Positions 54,628-63,850 of a stretch of DNA of 64,000 nucleotides are shown in pieces. The stretch comes from a bacterium (lineage in GTDB: Bacteria > Latescibacterota > Latescibacteria > Latescibacterales > Latescibacteraceae), in the NCBI GenBank assembly GCA_021372535.1, contig JAJFUH010000006.1, positions 10,829 through 74,828 of the forward strand. Direction: 5' to 3'. The notes below the pieces were generated by a model. The model searched no databases and was not told the origin of the DNA. It saw nothing but the letters and a program-made list of their open reading frames with translations. How positions within the stretch are numbered: the first letter of the stretch is position 1; each line of letters opens with the position of its first letter. The position numbers were made by a program, and so were the translations under genes.

Positions 54628-55808
54628 TATGTCCGCTGCTGTTCAAATTCGTCGATCATGGTCATAAAATTATCGTACTTTGTTCCCACCGCGATGGAAT
54701 GGGATGAGCCGAAAATGTATCTCCCTCCCGGCTTGAACTGTTTCATGGCTCGGGTGACTCCCTGCCTGATATCTTCGGGTGTTCCCGAGACGAGAATTTC
54801 AACATCGAGACCACCCCAGGGAACCAGTTTTTCGCTGTACCGTTCCTTGATCGCGCGAAGGTCCATACCCGCTGTACGCTGGATCGACTGGTAGGCATCG
54901 TAACCCGCCTCGACAAACATGTCGAGGAGTTTGTTGTTGTTCCCGCAGGCATGTTTGAAGACCGGGAGGTGAAAATTCTCGTGGATGTTATTTACCCGCT
55001 CCTTCACTGCGGGAAGGGCGAATTCGCGAAACATCTCCGGCGAAATGAACGGTCCCTGTGTGCTCGCGAAATCCTGATGACCGAAAAAAACCCCATCCTG
55101 TCCGGGACGTATATACTGGTAGTCCTTCATATTATTGAGGGCAACTTCGTACCGGTACGCCGCCCGTATCGTTTCCGGATGGTCGTAGTATTCCATGAGG
55201 CTGTATGCGAATCCGCCGCCGCCCTGATCGAAATCACCATCGAGGAGCACGATGCCCACCTCATGACCGCAGGGGCCGATCATGTACCTGCTGCCGCCGA
55301 ATTTTCCGATCAATGCGTCTACCACCTCGAAACAGCTTTCATCGAGGGGCTCGACGACAGGCTCATGTGCGAAATCGGCGGGCGTGTGGCGTTTTTCCCC
55401 GACATGGGGATCGTATACGACGGTGAGGTCGGCGGTCAGGTCAGAATACTTGATCACGGTGCCGTCACGGTACTCCCATGTATTATCGTCGATTTTTGCC
55501 GGTTTTTCGCAGGTGAAGCCTTTCGGGGGCGCGATTCCACTCGCCATCGCCGAAACGTTGATAATGTCGAAACAGTCCATTTTCTTGTAGAACTCGATGC
55601 CGTCTTCTTTCCAGCTCTGGACGACCTCGTCACGGCGTCCGTTCCAGAATGCCATCTGCGACTTCGCTTTGGCGCGGTAATACGTTTCATGGCCGATGAT
55701 TTTCCCGACCGTATCGAAATCTACGGCAAACTCACCCCATGGAACCTTGTCGGGGATTTCTCCTTTCATTACAGCCCTGACACGTTCTTTTGAATTCATT
55801 TCGCTCAC
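54624..55808 (-). CDS. URO-D superfamily protein with H-x-C zinc motif
   Basis: 394 residues from a GTG at 55808, or from the ATG at 55799. It has the family start MNSKERVRAVMKGEIPDKVP and a metal-ligand motif PVFKHACGNNNKLLDMFVEA (about 283-302), with His-Ala-Cys as in methylcobamide:coenzyme M methyltransferases. RYIFGSSHSIAVGTKYDNF closes the barrel. No corrinoid-binding or CoM pathway gene is in the window. Of the three URO-D paralogs this is the one most like a true zinc methyltransferase. The stop touches a two-hairpin repeat. Confidence 0.87.
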   Translation of the reverse strand: MSEMNSKERVRAVMKGEIPDKVPWGEFAVDFDTVGKIIGHETYYRAKAKSQMAFWNGRRDEVVQSWKEDGIEFYKKMDCFDIINVSAMASGIAPPKGFTCEKPAKIDDNTWEYRDGTVIKYSDLTADLTVVYDPHVGEKRHTPADFAHEPVVEPLDESCFEVVDALIGKFGGSRYMIGPCGHEVGIVLLDGDFDQGGGGFAYSLMEYYDHPETIRAAYRYEVALNNMKDYQYIRPGQDGVFFGHQDFASTQGPFISPEMFREFALPAVKERVNNIHENFHLPVFKHACGNNNKLLDMFVEAGYDAYQSIQRTAGMDLRAIKERYSEKLVPWGGLDVEILVSGTPEDIRQGVTRAMKQFKPGGRYIFGSSHSIAVGTKYDNFMTMIDEFEQQRTY

Positions 55809-55859
55809 GCTTTTTGAAAGATTTATCCTTTGATTTAAAACGAATGATTAAAATATTTA

Positions 55860-55996
55860 CCACCAAGACACAAAGACACCAAGTTTTAAAATAGACATAA
55901 TAGATTAATTATACTATATTTAATGGTAACATTTAAAAATACATAAAAATAAATCTGCGTATATCCGCACAATCCGCGTAAATCCGTGTTCTATTC
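55860..55996 (+). repeat. Composite dispersed repeat, uninterrupted copy
   Basis: CACCAAGACACAAAGACACC, then TAATTATACTATATTTAATG, a short AT spacer, and AATCTGCGTATATCCGCACA plus ATCCGCGTAAATCCGTGTTC. It corresponds to 18488-18669 without the inserted palindromic element. It covers the gap between the transglutaminase-like and URO-D genes. Confidence 0.65.
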
Positions 55997-56000
55997 AATA

Positions 56001-58274
56001 TCATTTCGGTTTCGGCGCATACAGTTCTTTGTAATGGTACATGACCTCAATACACGAAGGCTTTCCTTTGAGCCCCAGTTTGTTCCTGATGCGCATTTCA
56101 AGTGTGTTGAGCGCGCTGGGTTTCAATTTCCAGGTGAATCTGTCCGGGCTGTCTTTCCACCCTGCGCCGTCGATATTGATCTCATAACTGTCGAAATTCG
56201 GTGTAAACGTAACCATGGTGACGGCAATCTCGCCCTCGTTTTTCGAATACACCGCATCGCAGGTGACGGTGTTGAGAGTCGGATAGAAATCGACTTCCCT
56301 GTCGGAATGGAGCGCATACTGTAACTGACGGGGCGTCGCATCGTCATACCAGTTGAGAAAACCATCCCACGGCCAGTAATCAACTCCCTGGGTCAATGGA
56401 CGGGGATAAGGCTGCGAAAACCAGTTATTTCTCAGCATAATCCGTACGAGTCCCGCCAGACGGTGCTGTGGAGGGTAATCGGGTTTTGACGGATCGTTGA
56501 TCCATCCCGTAAAGGTCGAAAAATCGAGAGGAGCAGGGACGCCCGGAGTTTTCCCCGGTCTGGGTAAATTCGCCCATGGATCGACAGCCTTCCAGTTGAT
56601 GGGATTTTCTGCTGTTATGCCGTTTTCCATGAGGAAGTACCGGTGTTGTTCCAGGCAGTTTACCGGCATGCCGGTCGATGTTTCATATTCATACGAATCG
56701 AAAATGCTTTCCGGATCGACAAGAACCCACTTTCCGAGTTCGTCCACATACACCTCGGCGATATCGTGTTCGATCATCATAACATAACGGGCCTGAAATC
56801 CCAAAGACAGGAGAGACTGGATGAAAACCTGTGTGAACTGAACGCACATCCCGCCATATCCTGTTCTGTCACGGCGGTCGAGGATTTCGAGCGCATTCCA
56901 TTCCGGATAATCATTATCCGGCATTTTATGGAACCACTGCCCGGAAATATGGTGTCGCACAAGGTTGATTTTTTCCCAGTCGCCGGATGCGTCTTTTACA
57001 AGACGGTCCAGACCGAGACGGTCTCTCAGGCGTTGCAAATTCGGCTCATCCCACGTTTCATACCGAAATTTGTACGAGCTGTACCGCTGGGCGGTGTTAT
57101 CATACTTGAAAACATAATAGTTGTTCTGCGGAGGAGTGAAGGCCACGGTGCGATGCAGTCTGACTCCTTGAACGACCGGTGTCTTCAGCGGGTTTTTCGT
57201 TGTCAGGACAGCCCGCCACTGGAGATACCGGTTTTTCCCGGGGTCTACATGCACCGACAGCACTTCACCCGCGCCCACCGTCCTGAAGGGACCCCATGCA
57301 TCCTGTGTCATGTCGGGTGTATCCGCATAACGGACCTGCCATTCAATCGCAGTGCCTTCCGGTGTTTCTCCCATGAACAGGAGTGTCAGATCGGAAACAC
57401 TGCATGCCGGTTTAATTTTCGTGTATCCGGTGATGCCGTCCCACAAATCGACGGGAGGAGAAAGCAACTGACCTTCGGGCTTGAACCGCTTCACCTGTAA
57501 CCGTATGGTATATTCTCCGATGACATCATTGGCAGTCCCAAGTTTTTTCGTGATCCATGTTGCGCCGTTATCGAGGGATTTCGATGAATAGTCGCCTACG
57601 GCAAATTTCTGGATTTTTACGCTTTTCCCCTCGTCACTCACATCCACCTGATTTGCGCAGAGCAGGGCTGTATTCCCATCGTAAAGATATGCGCCTCCTC
57701 CTTTTTCGTATTCATCCGCCCGCGCCAGCATGAGATCGTATCCTTTTCCCCGGGGAGCATCGCATCCGACGATGATGGTGTTGTCGCCTTTCTGCAGCGT
57801 TTCGGGAGGAATCGGCACCCAAAGCCACCGTGGCTCATGCCATGAAAGGGGCGGTCCTTCGATACGCTTCCCGTTCACAATGATAAAAAACGGTTTCTGG
57901 GCTTTATTGTCTTTGTTCTTCGCTTCCATGTACAGAATGATATGGGCCTCAAACGCCGAAGGATCGTCCAGATGAATAATTTTACGTGCAAAAACGTTTT
58001 TGAACAGTTCCTCTCGCGAAGTGCCCTTTTCGCTTGTTCCCGCACCGGGAGCGTCGTTTTCGAAAAGAATCATGTCATTGAGCATGATCCCTTCGTTGCG
58101 CGGAGCTTTCATAACGTCACAGGTAAAGCCTGTTTCATACGCGGTCAAACCGTCAATGTCTGTGGAAAGTGACACCGATAAGGTTTCGCTATTTGCCGGT
58201 ACGACAAATACAAGTATGAGAAGTACCATGAAAATGACACCGCTTAACGTACGTATTCGAAATGAACCGTTCAC
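56001..58274 (-). CDS. Exported transglutaminase-like protein
   Basis: 757 residues from a GTG with GAAGGTG upstream. A signal peptide (VIFMVLLILVFVVPANS) is followed by beta domains (about 40-400; PFFIIVNGKRIEGPPLSW and VNRYLQWRAVLT-like regions), then a transglutaminase-like core near 470-560: Cys in GYGGMCVQFTQVFIQSL, His in MMIEHDIAEVYVDELG, Asp in WVLVDPES, the usual catalytic triad order. The C-terminus is beta-rich. Bacterial exported members act as proteases or cross-linking enzymes on cell-surface polymers. Substrate unknown. Confidence 0.85.
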   Translation of the reverse strand: MNGSFRIRTLSGVIFMVLLILVFVVPANSETLSVSLSTDIDGLTAYETGFTCDVMKAPRNEGIMLNDMILFENDAPGAGTSEKGTSREELFKNVFARKIIHLDDPSAFEAHIILYMEAKNKDNKAQKPFFIIVNGKRIEGPPLSWHEPRWLWVPIPPETLQKGDNTIIVGCDAPRGKGYDLMLARADEYEKGGGAYLYDGNTALLCANQVDVSDEGKSVKIQKFAVGDYSSKSLDNGATWITKKLGTANDVIGEYTIRLQVKRFKPEGQLLSPPVDLWDGITGYTKIKPACSVSDLTLLFMGETPEGTAIEWQVRYADTPDMTQDAWGPFRTVGAGEVLSVHVDPGKNRYLQWRAVLTTKNPLKTPVVQGVRLHRTVAFTPPQNNYYVFKYDNTAQRYSSYKFRYETWDEPNLQRLRDRLGLDRLVKDASGDWEKINLVRHHISGQWFHKMPDNDYPEWNALEILDRRDRTGYGGMCVQFTQVFIQSLLSLGFQARYVMMIEHDIAEVYVDELGKWVLVDPESIFDSYEYETSTGMPVNCLEQHRYFLMENGITAENPINWKAVDPWANLPRPGKTPGVPAPLDFSTFTGWINDPSKPDYPPQHRLAGLVRIMLRNNWFSQPYPRPLTQGVDYWPWDGFLNWYDDATPRQLQYALHSDREVDFYPTLNTVTCDAVYSKNEGEIAVTMVTFTPNFDSYEINIDGAGWKDSPDRFTWKLKPSALNTLEMRIRNKLGLKGKPSCIEVMYHYKELYAPKPK

Positions 58275-58597
58275 GGCGATACACCTTCTTCCTTTAAAAA
58301 TTCCGATAGTTGAAATGGATGAGAATTTATTCGGGAGTTTCTGGATGTCATTCCTTATATAATAAAAGAAATAATACAGAAAGTACTTTTTTTTAAGAAC
58401 ATGGTACTGACTCTGATATAAAACTCCACTTGTAAATGATGGAGGATTGTTATTTCAGTCAGTACAGTTCTATCGAATCTTATGAACAGATCGAGCGCAA
58501 TCCATTGAAATAACGAATCTTTTTGCCATAAAAAAAAGGCCCGATTGTTGAAATCGGGCCTCGTGCTTCACTTCGAAAAGGGGGAAGAAAAATGAAG
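58275..58597. other. Intergenic region with terminator
   Basis: The 323 bp upstream of the transglutaminase-like gene and downstream of the 594-residue T9SS protein gene. The terminator at 58529-58561 is its only recognisable element. Confidence 0.6.
58529..58561 (-). terminator. Rho-independent terminator
   Basis: On the minus strand AGGCCCGATT pairs with AATCGGGCCT over a five-base loop and is followed directly by a run of seven to eight T. It lies about 37 bp after the stop of the gene at 58598. A textbook terminator. Confidence 0.92.
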
Positions 58598-60382
58598 CTA
58601 TTTGAGCAGCGTCATCTTCATGGTTTTTGAGAATTGACCGGACCGGACTGTATAGAAATACACACCGGCGGAGACTCCGGACGCATCCCAGGTAACTGAG
58701 TGGCTGCCGGCACTCATGAATTTGTCTGCAATTGTTGCGACCTGCTGTCCTGCTATATTGAAGACATCAATTGTGACATTACCGGCCTGAGCGGTATTGA
58801 AATTGATTGTCGTGGATGGATTGAACGGATTGGGGACGTTCTGGGCTACGGTAAAGGCCGCGGGAACAGCTTCTTCAACAGCGACCTGGCTGGTTATAAT
58901 ACCTTTAATGGAGTCATGACCGACATAGAAGAAGCCGCTCTTGTCTGTTTCAGAGGAATTGTTATCGGTATAAATACCATCATAGGGTGAATTGTAATCC
59001 ACATAATGGTTGCCGTATTTCAAGGCTGCTGTTTCTCCGGCATATGCAAAATAGCCGATACCCGTCCCATCGGGAGCGAAAAGACCAAAAGAAACGGCGC
59101 CGAGGTCATAACTCGGGAAGATAGAGAATCCATTTGCATCCAGAGTGATATTATACTTGTACGGGGCTACATTATAGTCAAAGCAAACCCAGGGCAGATT
59201 GGCATCTTCATTGAAATTGTGGTCACCGACATAGTCGCCATTCTGGTTAACCCATAATGTCAGGTCGTTTATTTCACCGCCGGCTTCACCGTTTCTGTAA
59301 GGATCGATCGCTTGATTCATGCAGTTTGTATGAGCGCCCATTGCGAGCATGCCGTTGGGCCCAAGACCGAAATAGAGAGGACCGCCGCATGACTGAGCTC
59401 CGGCTTCACCGTCATCAACTCTGACCCACCAGTCAGACATGTCCACCCTGGTGGTTTCCGTACCATCCGTCATGTCACAGTAAACAAGCTCCGATACATT
59501 AGCCGCATTGAAAACCGAGTTTACCGAAAGAATATCATTGTGACCCTCAATTATGACGAGATCGTTGTGATATTCCGTGCAGAATACTGGCTCGGCATAG
59601 GTGAAATAACCGTTATCGCCCCAGGCAGTCTGGATTTCCGAGTCGCCGTTGGGAACCCATTTATATTTTCCGATTTCAACGACCCCGGAAGGGCGCTGTG
59701 AACTCTTGAACCAGTAATCATGATCGCTCGGAAGGAATGCTATGGTACCTTTGTCTCCAAACGCCATGACTGCGGTTGTCTCCATGAGGGCTGCGTCATC
59801 AGGATCACCGCCGATCATCCATTTATAATGAGTTCTTTTATCCCGTGTGTCGTTTCCTTTATGACTGGTTCCACCGGTTACGATAAGCGGATTCGACAGC
59901 GGATTATTTTTTTCATCCATGGTTACGATGATTGCATTCGGACGTTTGAAACTCAGGCTTCTGGATACCGCTATTTTACTGGTCAGGTTATCATAGGCCC
60001 ACATGTAATACGTGTATTCGCTCCGAGGGACCGCTTTACCATCGGTATTCTTTCCGTCCCATGAAACGATGTTTGATCCGACATCCATGATTTTCGGCTG
60101 TGAAACAAATATACAGGTATCGATTTTATTGACATAATGCCAGCCGAGATGACCGTTTCGTACGGGTTTTATCGATTCTGCCTGTCCTTTGGAGAATACA
60201 AGGAAAATGAGATTTGCCGGTCTGCCTGAAATCTGAATGGGTATATCGAGCTTCGAACCGTCAAAATCATATTTAACTGTCTGAGCCGCAGACAGTTTTA
60301 AAAGAGTCGGGCTGAAATTTGCAGCAAAGGCCACAGTTGTCATGACCGTACATGCAAGAACTACTGCAATAAACTTTTTCAT
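58598..60382 (-). CDS. Secreted protein with T9SS sorting domain
   Basis: 594 residues from the ATG at 60382, which has GGGAGAAAAG upstream and begins a signal peptide (MKKFIAVVLACTVMTTVAFA). An upstream ATG at 60406 is less likely. After an FlgD-like beta domain (VWDGKNTDGKAVPRSEYTYY-like region at about 110-130) comes a beta-propeller-like region with repeated WVPNGDSEIQ and NDLVIIEGHND segments. The last 85 residues are a sorting domain (NVPNPFNPSTTINFNTAQAG, ending KMTLLK). It should be carried to the surface by T9SS. Function unknown; the gene has its own terminator and a 500-bp upstream region, so it is a single transcript. Confidence 0.85.
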   Translation of the reverse strand: MKKFIAVVLACTVMTTVAFAANFSPTLLKLSAAQTVKYDFDGSKLDIPIQISGRPANLIFLVFSKGQAESIKPVRNGHLGWHYVNKIDTCIFVSQPKIMDVGSNIVSWDGKNTDGKAVPRSEYTYYMWAYDNLTSKIAVSRSLSFKRPNAIIVTMDEKNNPLSNPLIVTGGTSHKGNDTRDKRTHYKWMIGGDPDDAALMETTAVMAFGDKGTIAFLPSDHDYWFKSSQRPSGVVEIGKYKWVPNGDSEIQTAWGDNGYFTYAEPVFCTEYHNDLVIIEGHNDILSVNSVFNAANVSELVYCDMTDGTETTRVDMSDWWVRVDDGEAGAQSCGGPLYFGLGPNGMLAMGAHTNCMNQAIDPYRNGEAGGEINDLTLWVNQNGDYVGDHNFNEDANLPWVCFDYNVAPYKYNITLDANGFSIFPSYDLGAVSFGLFAPDGTGIGYFAYAGETAALKYGNHYVDYNSPYDGIYTDNNSSETDKSGFFYVGHDSIKGIITSQVAVEEAVPAAFTVAQNVPNPFNPSTTINFNTAQAGNVTIDVFNIAGQQVATIADKFMSAGSHSVTWDASGVSAGVYFYTVRSGQFSKTMKMTLLK

Positions 60383-60883
60383 TTCTTTTCTCCCTTTAAT
60401 AATCATATAATTGAACTTATTCCTTTTCCCTTTGAATAGATGTGTTCGATGCGCACGGCGCTGACACAGAAAAAAAGGTCTGCTTCAGATAAATTTTCTT
60501 TTTGGAATCACCCCCTCCATTGTCTGGAAATAATTACGTTTACTATATTTAAAAGGAAATCTGAATAATAAGGATATATTGAGAATCAGGTAATACAGTG
60601 TTCCGTAAACATTAATCAATATTGTATAATCCGGAATTATCATCGTTTCAGAATATCGCATAACATCGACAGGTTTCCACTACTGTCTATATTAATATGT
60701 GCTCAAACCTTTTTTGTCAACATTTTTTTTATCTTTATGTGTTAAATTACGTAATATTTGTATTATTACTTGATATTTCAGGAATTATTTTATAAATTAT
60801 ACCATTATAATGGAATTATTTATTATTGTATTTTTTTATTATTGAAAAAATGATAGTTAGGTCTTAAAAAAAGGATTGATCAA
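60383..60883. other. AT-rich divergent promoter region
   Basis: About 500 bp between the T9SS protein gene and the Lrp/AsnC regulator. The stretch 60700-60870 is very AT-rich, typical of a promoter and of Lrp-type binding. A regulator controlling its divergent neighbour would be expected here, but no operator can be named. Confidence 0.55.
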
Positions 60884-61384
60884 ATGATTGACAAAATCGA
60901 TTTGCAAATCATGAATGTTCTTGGGTATGATGGACGTATAGCAAATGTTGACCTTGCACAAAAACTCGGGATACCCAACTCGACAGTATGGCAGAGAATC
61001 AAACGATTGAATGAGATAGGTATTATAAATTTCTCTTGTGAGGTGGATACACAGAAATTCCAGGAAGTCATCGTTGTTTTTTCGGGTATTTCCATCAATG
61101 CCAATCGTGAGGAAATCCTGAACGAACTCGATAAGCTTCCAAATACATTGTTTGCTGTAGGCATTACCGGGAGATATGATTTTCTGGTAGGGTTTGCAGC
61201 GCGATCAACATTCGAGATAAACACTGTCCTTGGCAGGATCAATAAAATTGAGGGCGTGGTGCATACTGAGTCTTTTATTGTTCTTGAAAACCATGGTCTG
61301 TTAGTAAGGTCCGACAAATTCAGTCAGATTGTTCAAGCTTCCGGGACACAAAACACCGATAATAATGAAAAAGTGAAAAAATAA
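60884..61384 (+). CDS. Lrp/AsnC family transcriptional regulator
   Basis: 166 residues. An N-terminal winged helix-turn-helix (IDLQIMNVLGYDGRIANVDL then AQKLGIPNSTVWQRIKRL, residues 5-44) precedes the RAM ligand-binding domain (about 65-140; AVGITGRYDFLVGFAARSTF). Lrp/AsnC proteins form dimers or octamers that wrap DNA and respond to amino acids. AAAGGA precedes the ATG. Divergent from the T9SS cargo gene, which it might control. The tail (about 145-166) is hydrophilic and poorly conserved. Confidence 0.93.
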   Translation: MIDKIDLQIMNVLGYDGRIANVDLAQKLGIPNSTVWQRIKRLNEIGIINFSCEVDTQKFQEVIVVFSGISINANREEILNELDKLPNTLFAVGITGRYDFLVGFAARSTFEINTVLGRINKIEGVVHTESFIVLENHGLLVRSDKFSQIVQASGTQNTDNNEKVKK

Positions 61385-61672
61385 TACGACTTCACACCGA
61401 TAATTGGTTTCCGTAAATGATTATACGCTGCACTCCAATAAATCCCCCCCGTGCTGTTTAAATTCAGACCGATATCACCATTTCATCAACAATGCTCGGG
61501 AATGAGGCTGCATCCCATGTCTTCTCGTGCGTTTCTCCGGATAGAGTGCTGTCCTAGATCGTCGCTGCCTTCGTACAGGCACTATAATAGACAACGAGCT
61601 GGGCGCTGCATCCGTCGGGGAACGTATAAGTGTGTTAATATAAGGAGGGGCATGACAGAGAAAGCTAAGTCG

Positions 61673-62257
61673 CTACTTTCCCGTCCTTTTCAATTCCTCG
61701 AATTTGAACAGGCTGTCATTGTCGGCGTGTTTCATCACGAACGCCTGTAACTGATCGGTCGGCGCGGTGAGAAGCACCATATCGGATTCGTCCTGACGGG
61801 TGACATATTGAAGACCGATATCCGTTCCGTTTTTTATCCGCTCCTGAAACCATTCAAGTTCCATAAACGCCAGTTTCAAGGTGTTATCCTCTATCGACAC
61901 CTTGATAAACGAATGGGTTGGAATTGTATGCAGATAGTAATATAAGTTTACATTTTCCGGCTCAGCGGGGAACATATCAATAAACAGCCATCCGCCGAGT
62001 CTTATGAGTTTCACTTCGAATTTTCCCGATGTCTCCTTGTCGAAAATGAACAGGGTATAGGCGTTTTTACCTTCCTTTTCAAACATCCATGTCTCTTTAT
62101 CACTATCGGAACGCCACGATCCGACTAGAGATTCTTCGTACACAATATCCTTGTCGGTATAGAGCGGATTGAGCGATGTCACAAGGCAACCGCCGGAAAA
62201 GAAAGCCAGTGCAAGAACAGCAATCGCCAAAAATGCTTTTTGTCTTCTCATAGTCAT
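61673..62257 (-). CDS. Lipoprotein, third gene of the ECF sigma operon
   Basis: 194 residues with a lipoprotein signal (AVLALAFFSGGCLV, Cys at about residue 24). The mature part looks like a single beta-sandwich domain (EESLVGSWRSDSDKETWMFE, YTLFIFDKETSGKFEVKLIR). Its ATG overlaps the anti-sigma stop by four bases (ATGA), so the two are translationally coupled. It is probably an envelope-stress or signal-sensing lipoprotein governed by the sigma factor, but no family is recognised. Confidence 0.85.
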   Translation of the reverse strand: MTMRRQKAFLAIAVLALAFFSGGCLVTSLNPLYTDKDIVYEESLVGSWRSDSDKETWMFEKEGKNAYTLFIFDKETSGKFEVKLIRLGGWLFIDMFPAEPENVNLYYYLHTIPTHSFIKVSIEDNTLKLAFMELEWFQERIKNGTDIGLQYVTRQDESDMVLLTAPTDQLQAFVMKHADNDSLFKFEELKRTGK

Positions 62258-63027
62258 GCTCCGTCGTTAAAATAAGGTTTAAATTTTCTGATAAGGATAT
62301 TCGATATATTTTGGCGTTCAAGTGTTGTCGAATCCGGCATGCGATAGATGGCGATATATAAATTGTCTTCGCTGTCGATATGGGTCAGCAGGCAATTCCT
62401 GACAACCGGCGTCCAGGTGAAGCCTCTGTATGAGAGCCTGCCCGCCTCACCGAGATAGTCGATGATATACCTGTCCGGGTGTGTGTCAGGGTCGGGTTTG
62501 TGAAGGACAGCGAAAATTCCGGGATCAGGTGATTGAGTCCATTCGTTGAGTCTGAATGGGCCTTCGATCGAATAATCGGCGATAATCCTCGATGTAAGAT
62601 CAATCTCCGCAAGATTTCGTTCCGCCTCACGAAGGATTTCTTCTCGCTTCACCGAAAGACGATGTTCTTTCAATGCTTCCCTTGCAGGAAGGAAAACAGC
62701 CGCTGTCAGCACCGCCGCAGCGCCGACCGAAACCGCCGTCCGCATCCAGCGCGGATAACGCCTGAGGATTGCTGTTTGTTTTTCGACTTTCTCCTGCCCG
62801 CGCTCCAAAGCCCCGATAATTCCGGCCGAAAAGTCACCGGATAACGGAGGAGGAACATCAGCCCCGAAAGCATCATGAACCAGCGTCAGCGTTCTCCCAA
62901 TTTGCGCCAGTTTCTGGGCACAGTTCCGACATTGATCGATATGAGCCATCAGCTCCGTCACATCATCCGGGGGAAGGTCTCCGCCCGCGTGCAGGGCCGC
63001 CATGCGGCGCGCCTCCGTACATTTCAT
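62254..63027 (-). CDS. Anti-sigma factor with zinc-finger domain
   Basis: 257 residues. The N-terminal zf-HC2 motif reads HIDQCRNCAQ (His-x3-Cys-x2-Cys, about residues 29-36), which typically binds the sigma factor. A membrane segment (WMRTAVSVGAAAVLTAAVFL) lies near residues 93-112, followed by an extracytoplasmic domain of about 140 residues. It overlaps the sigma factor gene by four bases and is followed by the lipoprotein gene. It should hold the sigma factor inactive until a signal at the envelope releases it. Confidence 0.92.
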   Translation of the reverse strand: MKCTEARRMAALHAGGDLPPDDVTELMAHIDQCRNCAQKLAQIGRTLTLVHDAFGADVPPPLSGDFSAGIIGALERGQEKVEKQTAILRRYPRWMRTAVSVGAAAVLTAAVFLPAREALKEHRLSVKREEILREAERNLAEIDLTSRIIADYSIEGPFRLNEWTQSPDPGIFAVLHKPDPDTHPDRYIIDYLGEAGRLSYRGFTWTPVVRNCLLTHIDSEDNLYIAIYRMPDSTTLERQNISNILIRKFKPYFNDGA

Positions 63028-63638
63028 ATATGTCCTCCCGGTTGTTTTACAGTGTTAAAATAATTCGGATAACGTTTCAATAGTTCCCGTTTCATTCGTT
63101 CGCGCGCCTTTGCCAGATGAACGCGAATAGTCGACTGGTTGAGGTTGAGGAGACTCGCAATCTCCTCTGTGGAAAAGCCCTCGATGTCCCTGAGGACAAA
63201 CACCTCACGCTGTTTCGGAGTAAGCATCCGGACGACGATCCTTACGATAGCGGCCATTTCAGCGTTCTCCGAGGCCGTATCAGGTAAAATCGTTCCGGCG
63301 GTGATTTCTCCACCCACGCCTTCAAGTGATACCACGGCATAACGTTTTTTAACACGATGAAAATCGAGCGCAAGATTTACTGTCGTCCGGTAAAGCCATC
63401 CCTGAAACGACTGTGTATCGTCGATTATTGCAAGCGACTGGTGAATCCGTATAAACGTTTCCTGGGCAATGTCGCGTGCATCCTCTGCGTTACCGGTCAT
63501 TCGGTAGGCAATCGAGTGTACGCGTCGGGAACAGCGGTCCACAAGAAGCCTGAACGCCGTCATATCGCCATCACGCGCTCCGGAAAGAAGCTCAGTCATT
63601 TCGTTATCCAACCGGTATCTCCCGCTTGCGAGGAACAT
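63024..63638 (-). CDS. ECF RNA polymerase sigma factor
   Basis: 204 residues. Region 2 is SIAYRMTGNAEDARDIAQET (about 44-63), and region 4 is LTPKQREVFVLRDIEGFSTE followed by EIASLLNLNQSTIRVHLAKA (about 145-185). An in-frame ATG at 63599 (MTELLSGARDGDMTAFRLLV) gives the usual ECF N-terminus and may be the true start. The gene is translationally coupled to the anti-sigma gene and forms with it and the lipoprotein gene a three-gene operon. Confidence 0.95.
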   Translation of the reverse strand: MFLASGRYRLDNEMTELLSGARDGDMTAFRLLVDRCSRRVHSIAYRMTGNAEDARDIAQETFIRIHQSLAIIDDTQSFQGWLYRTTVNLALDFHRVKKRYAVVSLEGVGGEITAGTILPDTASENAEMAAIVRIVVRMLTPKQREVFVLRDIEGFSTEEIASLLNLNQSTIRVHLAKARERMKRELLKRYPNYFNTVKQPGGHI

Positions 63639-63735
63639 CGAACTCTTTGCTGATCTCGCTCAGCTTTCATATAAGTAATACGGGAATGAAATGAAAAGCG
63701 CTTAGTTTTTTCTGTGGAAGTATTGAAAAATCTAA

Positions 63736-63761
63736 TCCGGTTATCCAGTTTGGTAAGCATA
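63736..63761 (+). repeat. 26-bp dispersed motif, copy 2
   Basis: TCCGGTTATCCAGTTTGGTA plus AGCATA, matching the inverted copy at 618-642 with one mismatch. Confidence 0.6.
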
Positions 63762-63796
63762 GAACAAGGAAACCACGGACACGTAAAAAATACGCC

Positions 63797-63850
63797 CTCA
63801 TCCTTTGAATTCTCTCTCCCTGAAGGGAGAGGAGGTCAGTGGGTGATGAA
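63797..63850. repeat. CT/GA palindromic element, copy 3
   Basis: CTCTCCCTGAAGGGAGAG is a perfect palindrome, preceded by CCTCATCC and followed by AGTGGGTGATGAA. It is a shorter relative of the elements at 18550-18615 and 43474-43525. Confidence 0.55.

Noticed and set aside
54376-54894. 172-codon plus-strand open frame
   Set aside because: It runs across the start of the PL10-like gene, a repeat and the end of the URO-D gene, all real features on the other strand.
61451-61750. 99-codon plus-strand open frame
   Set aside because: Its end overlaps the lipoprotein gene on the other strand, and its composition is unlike a protein.
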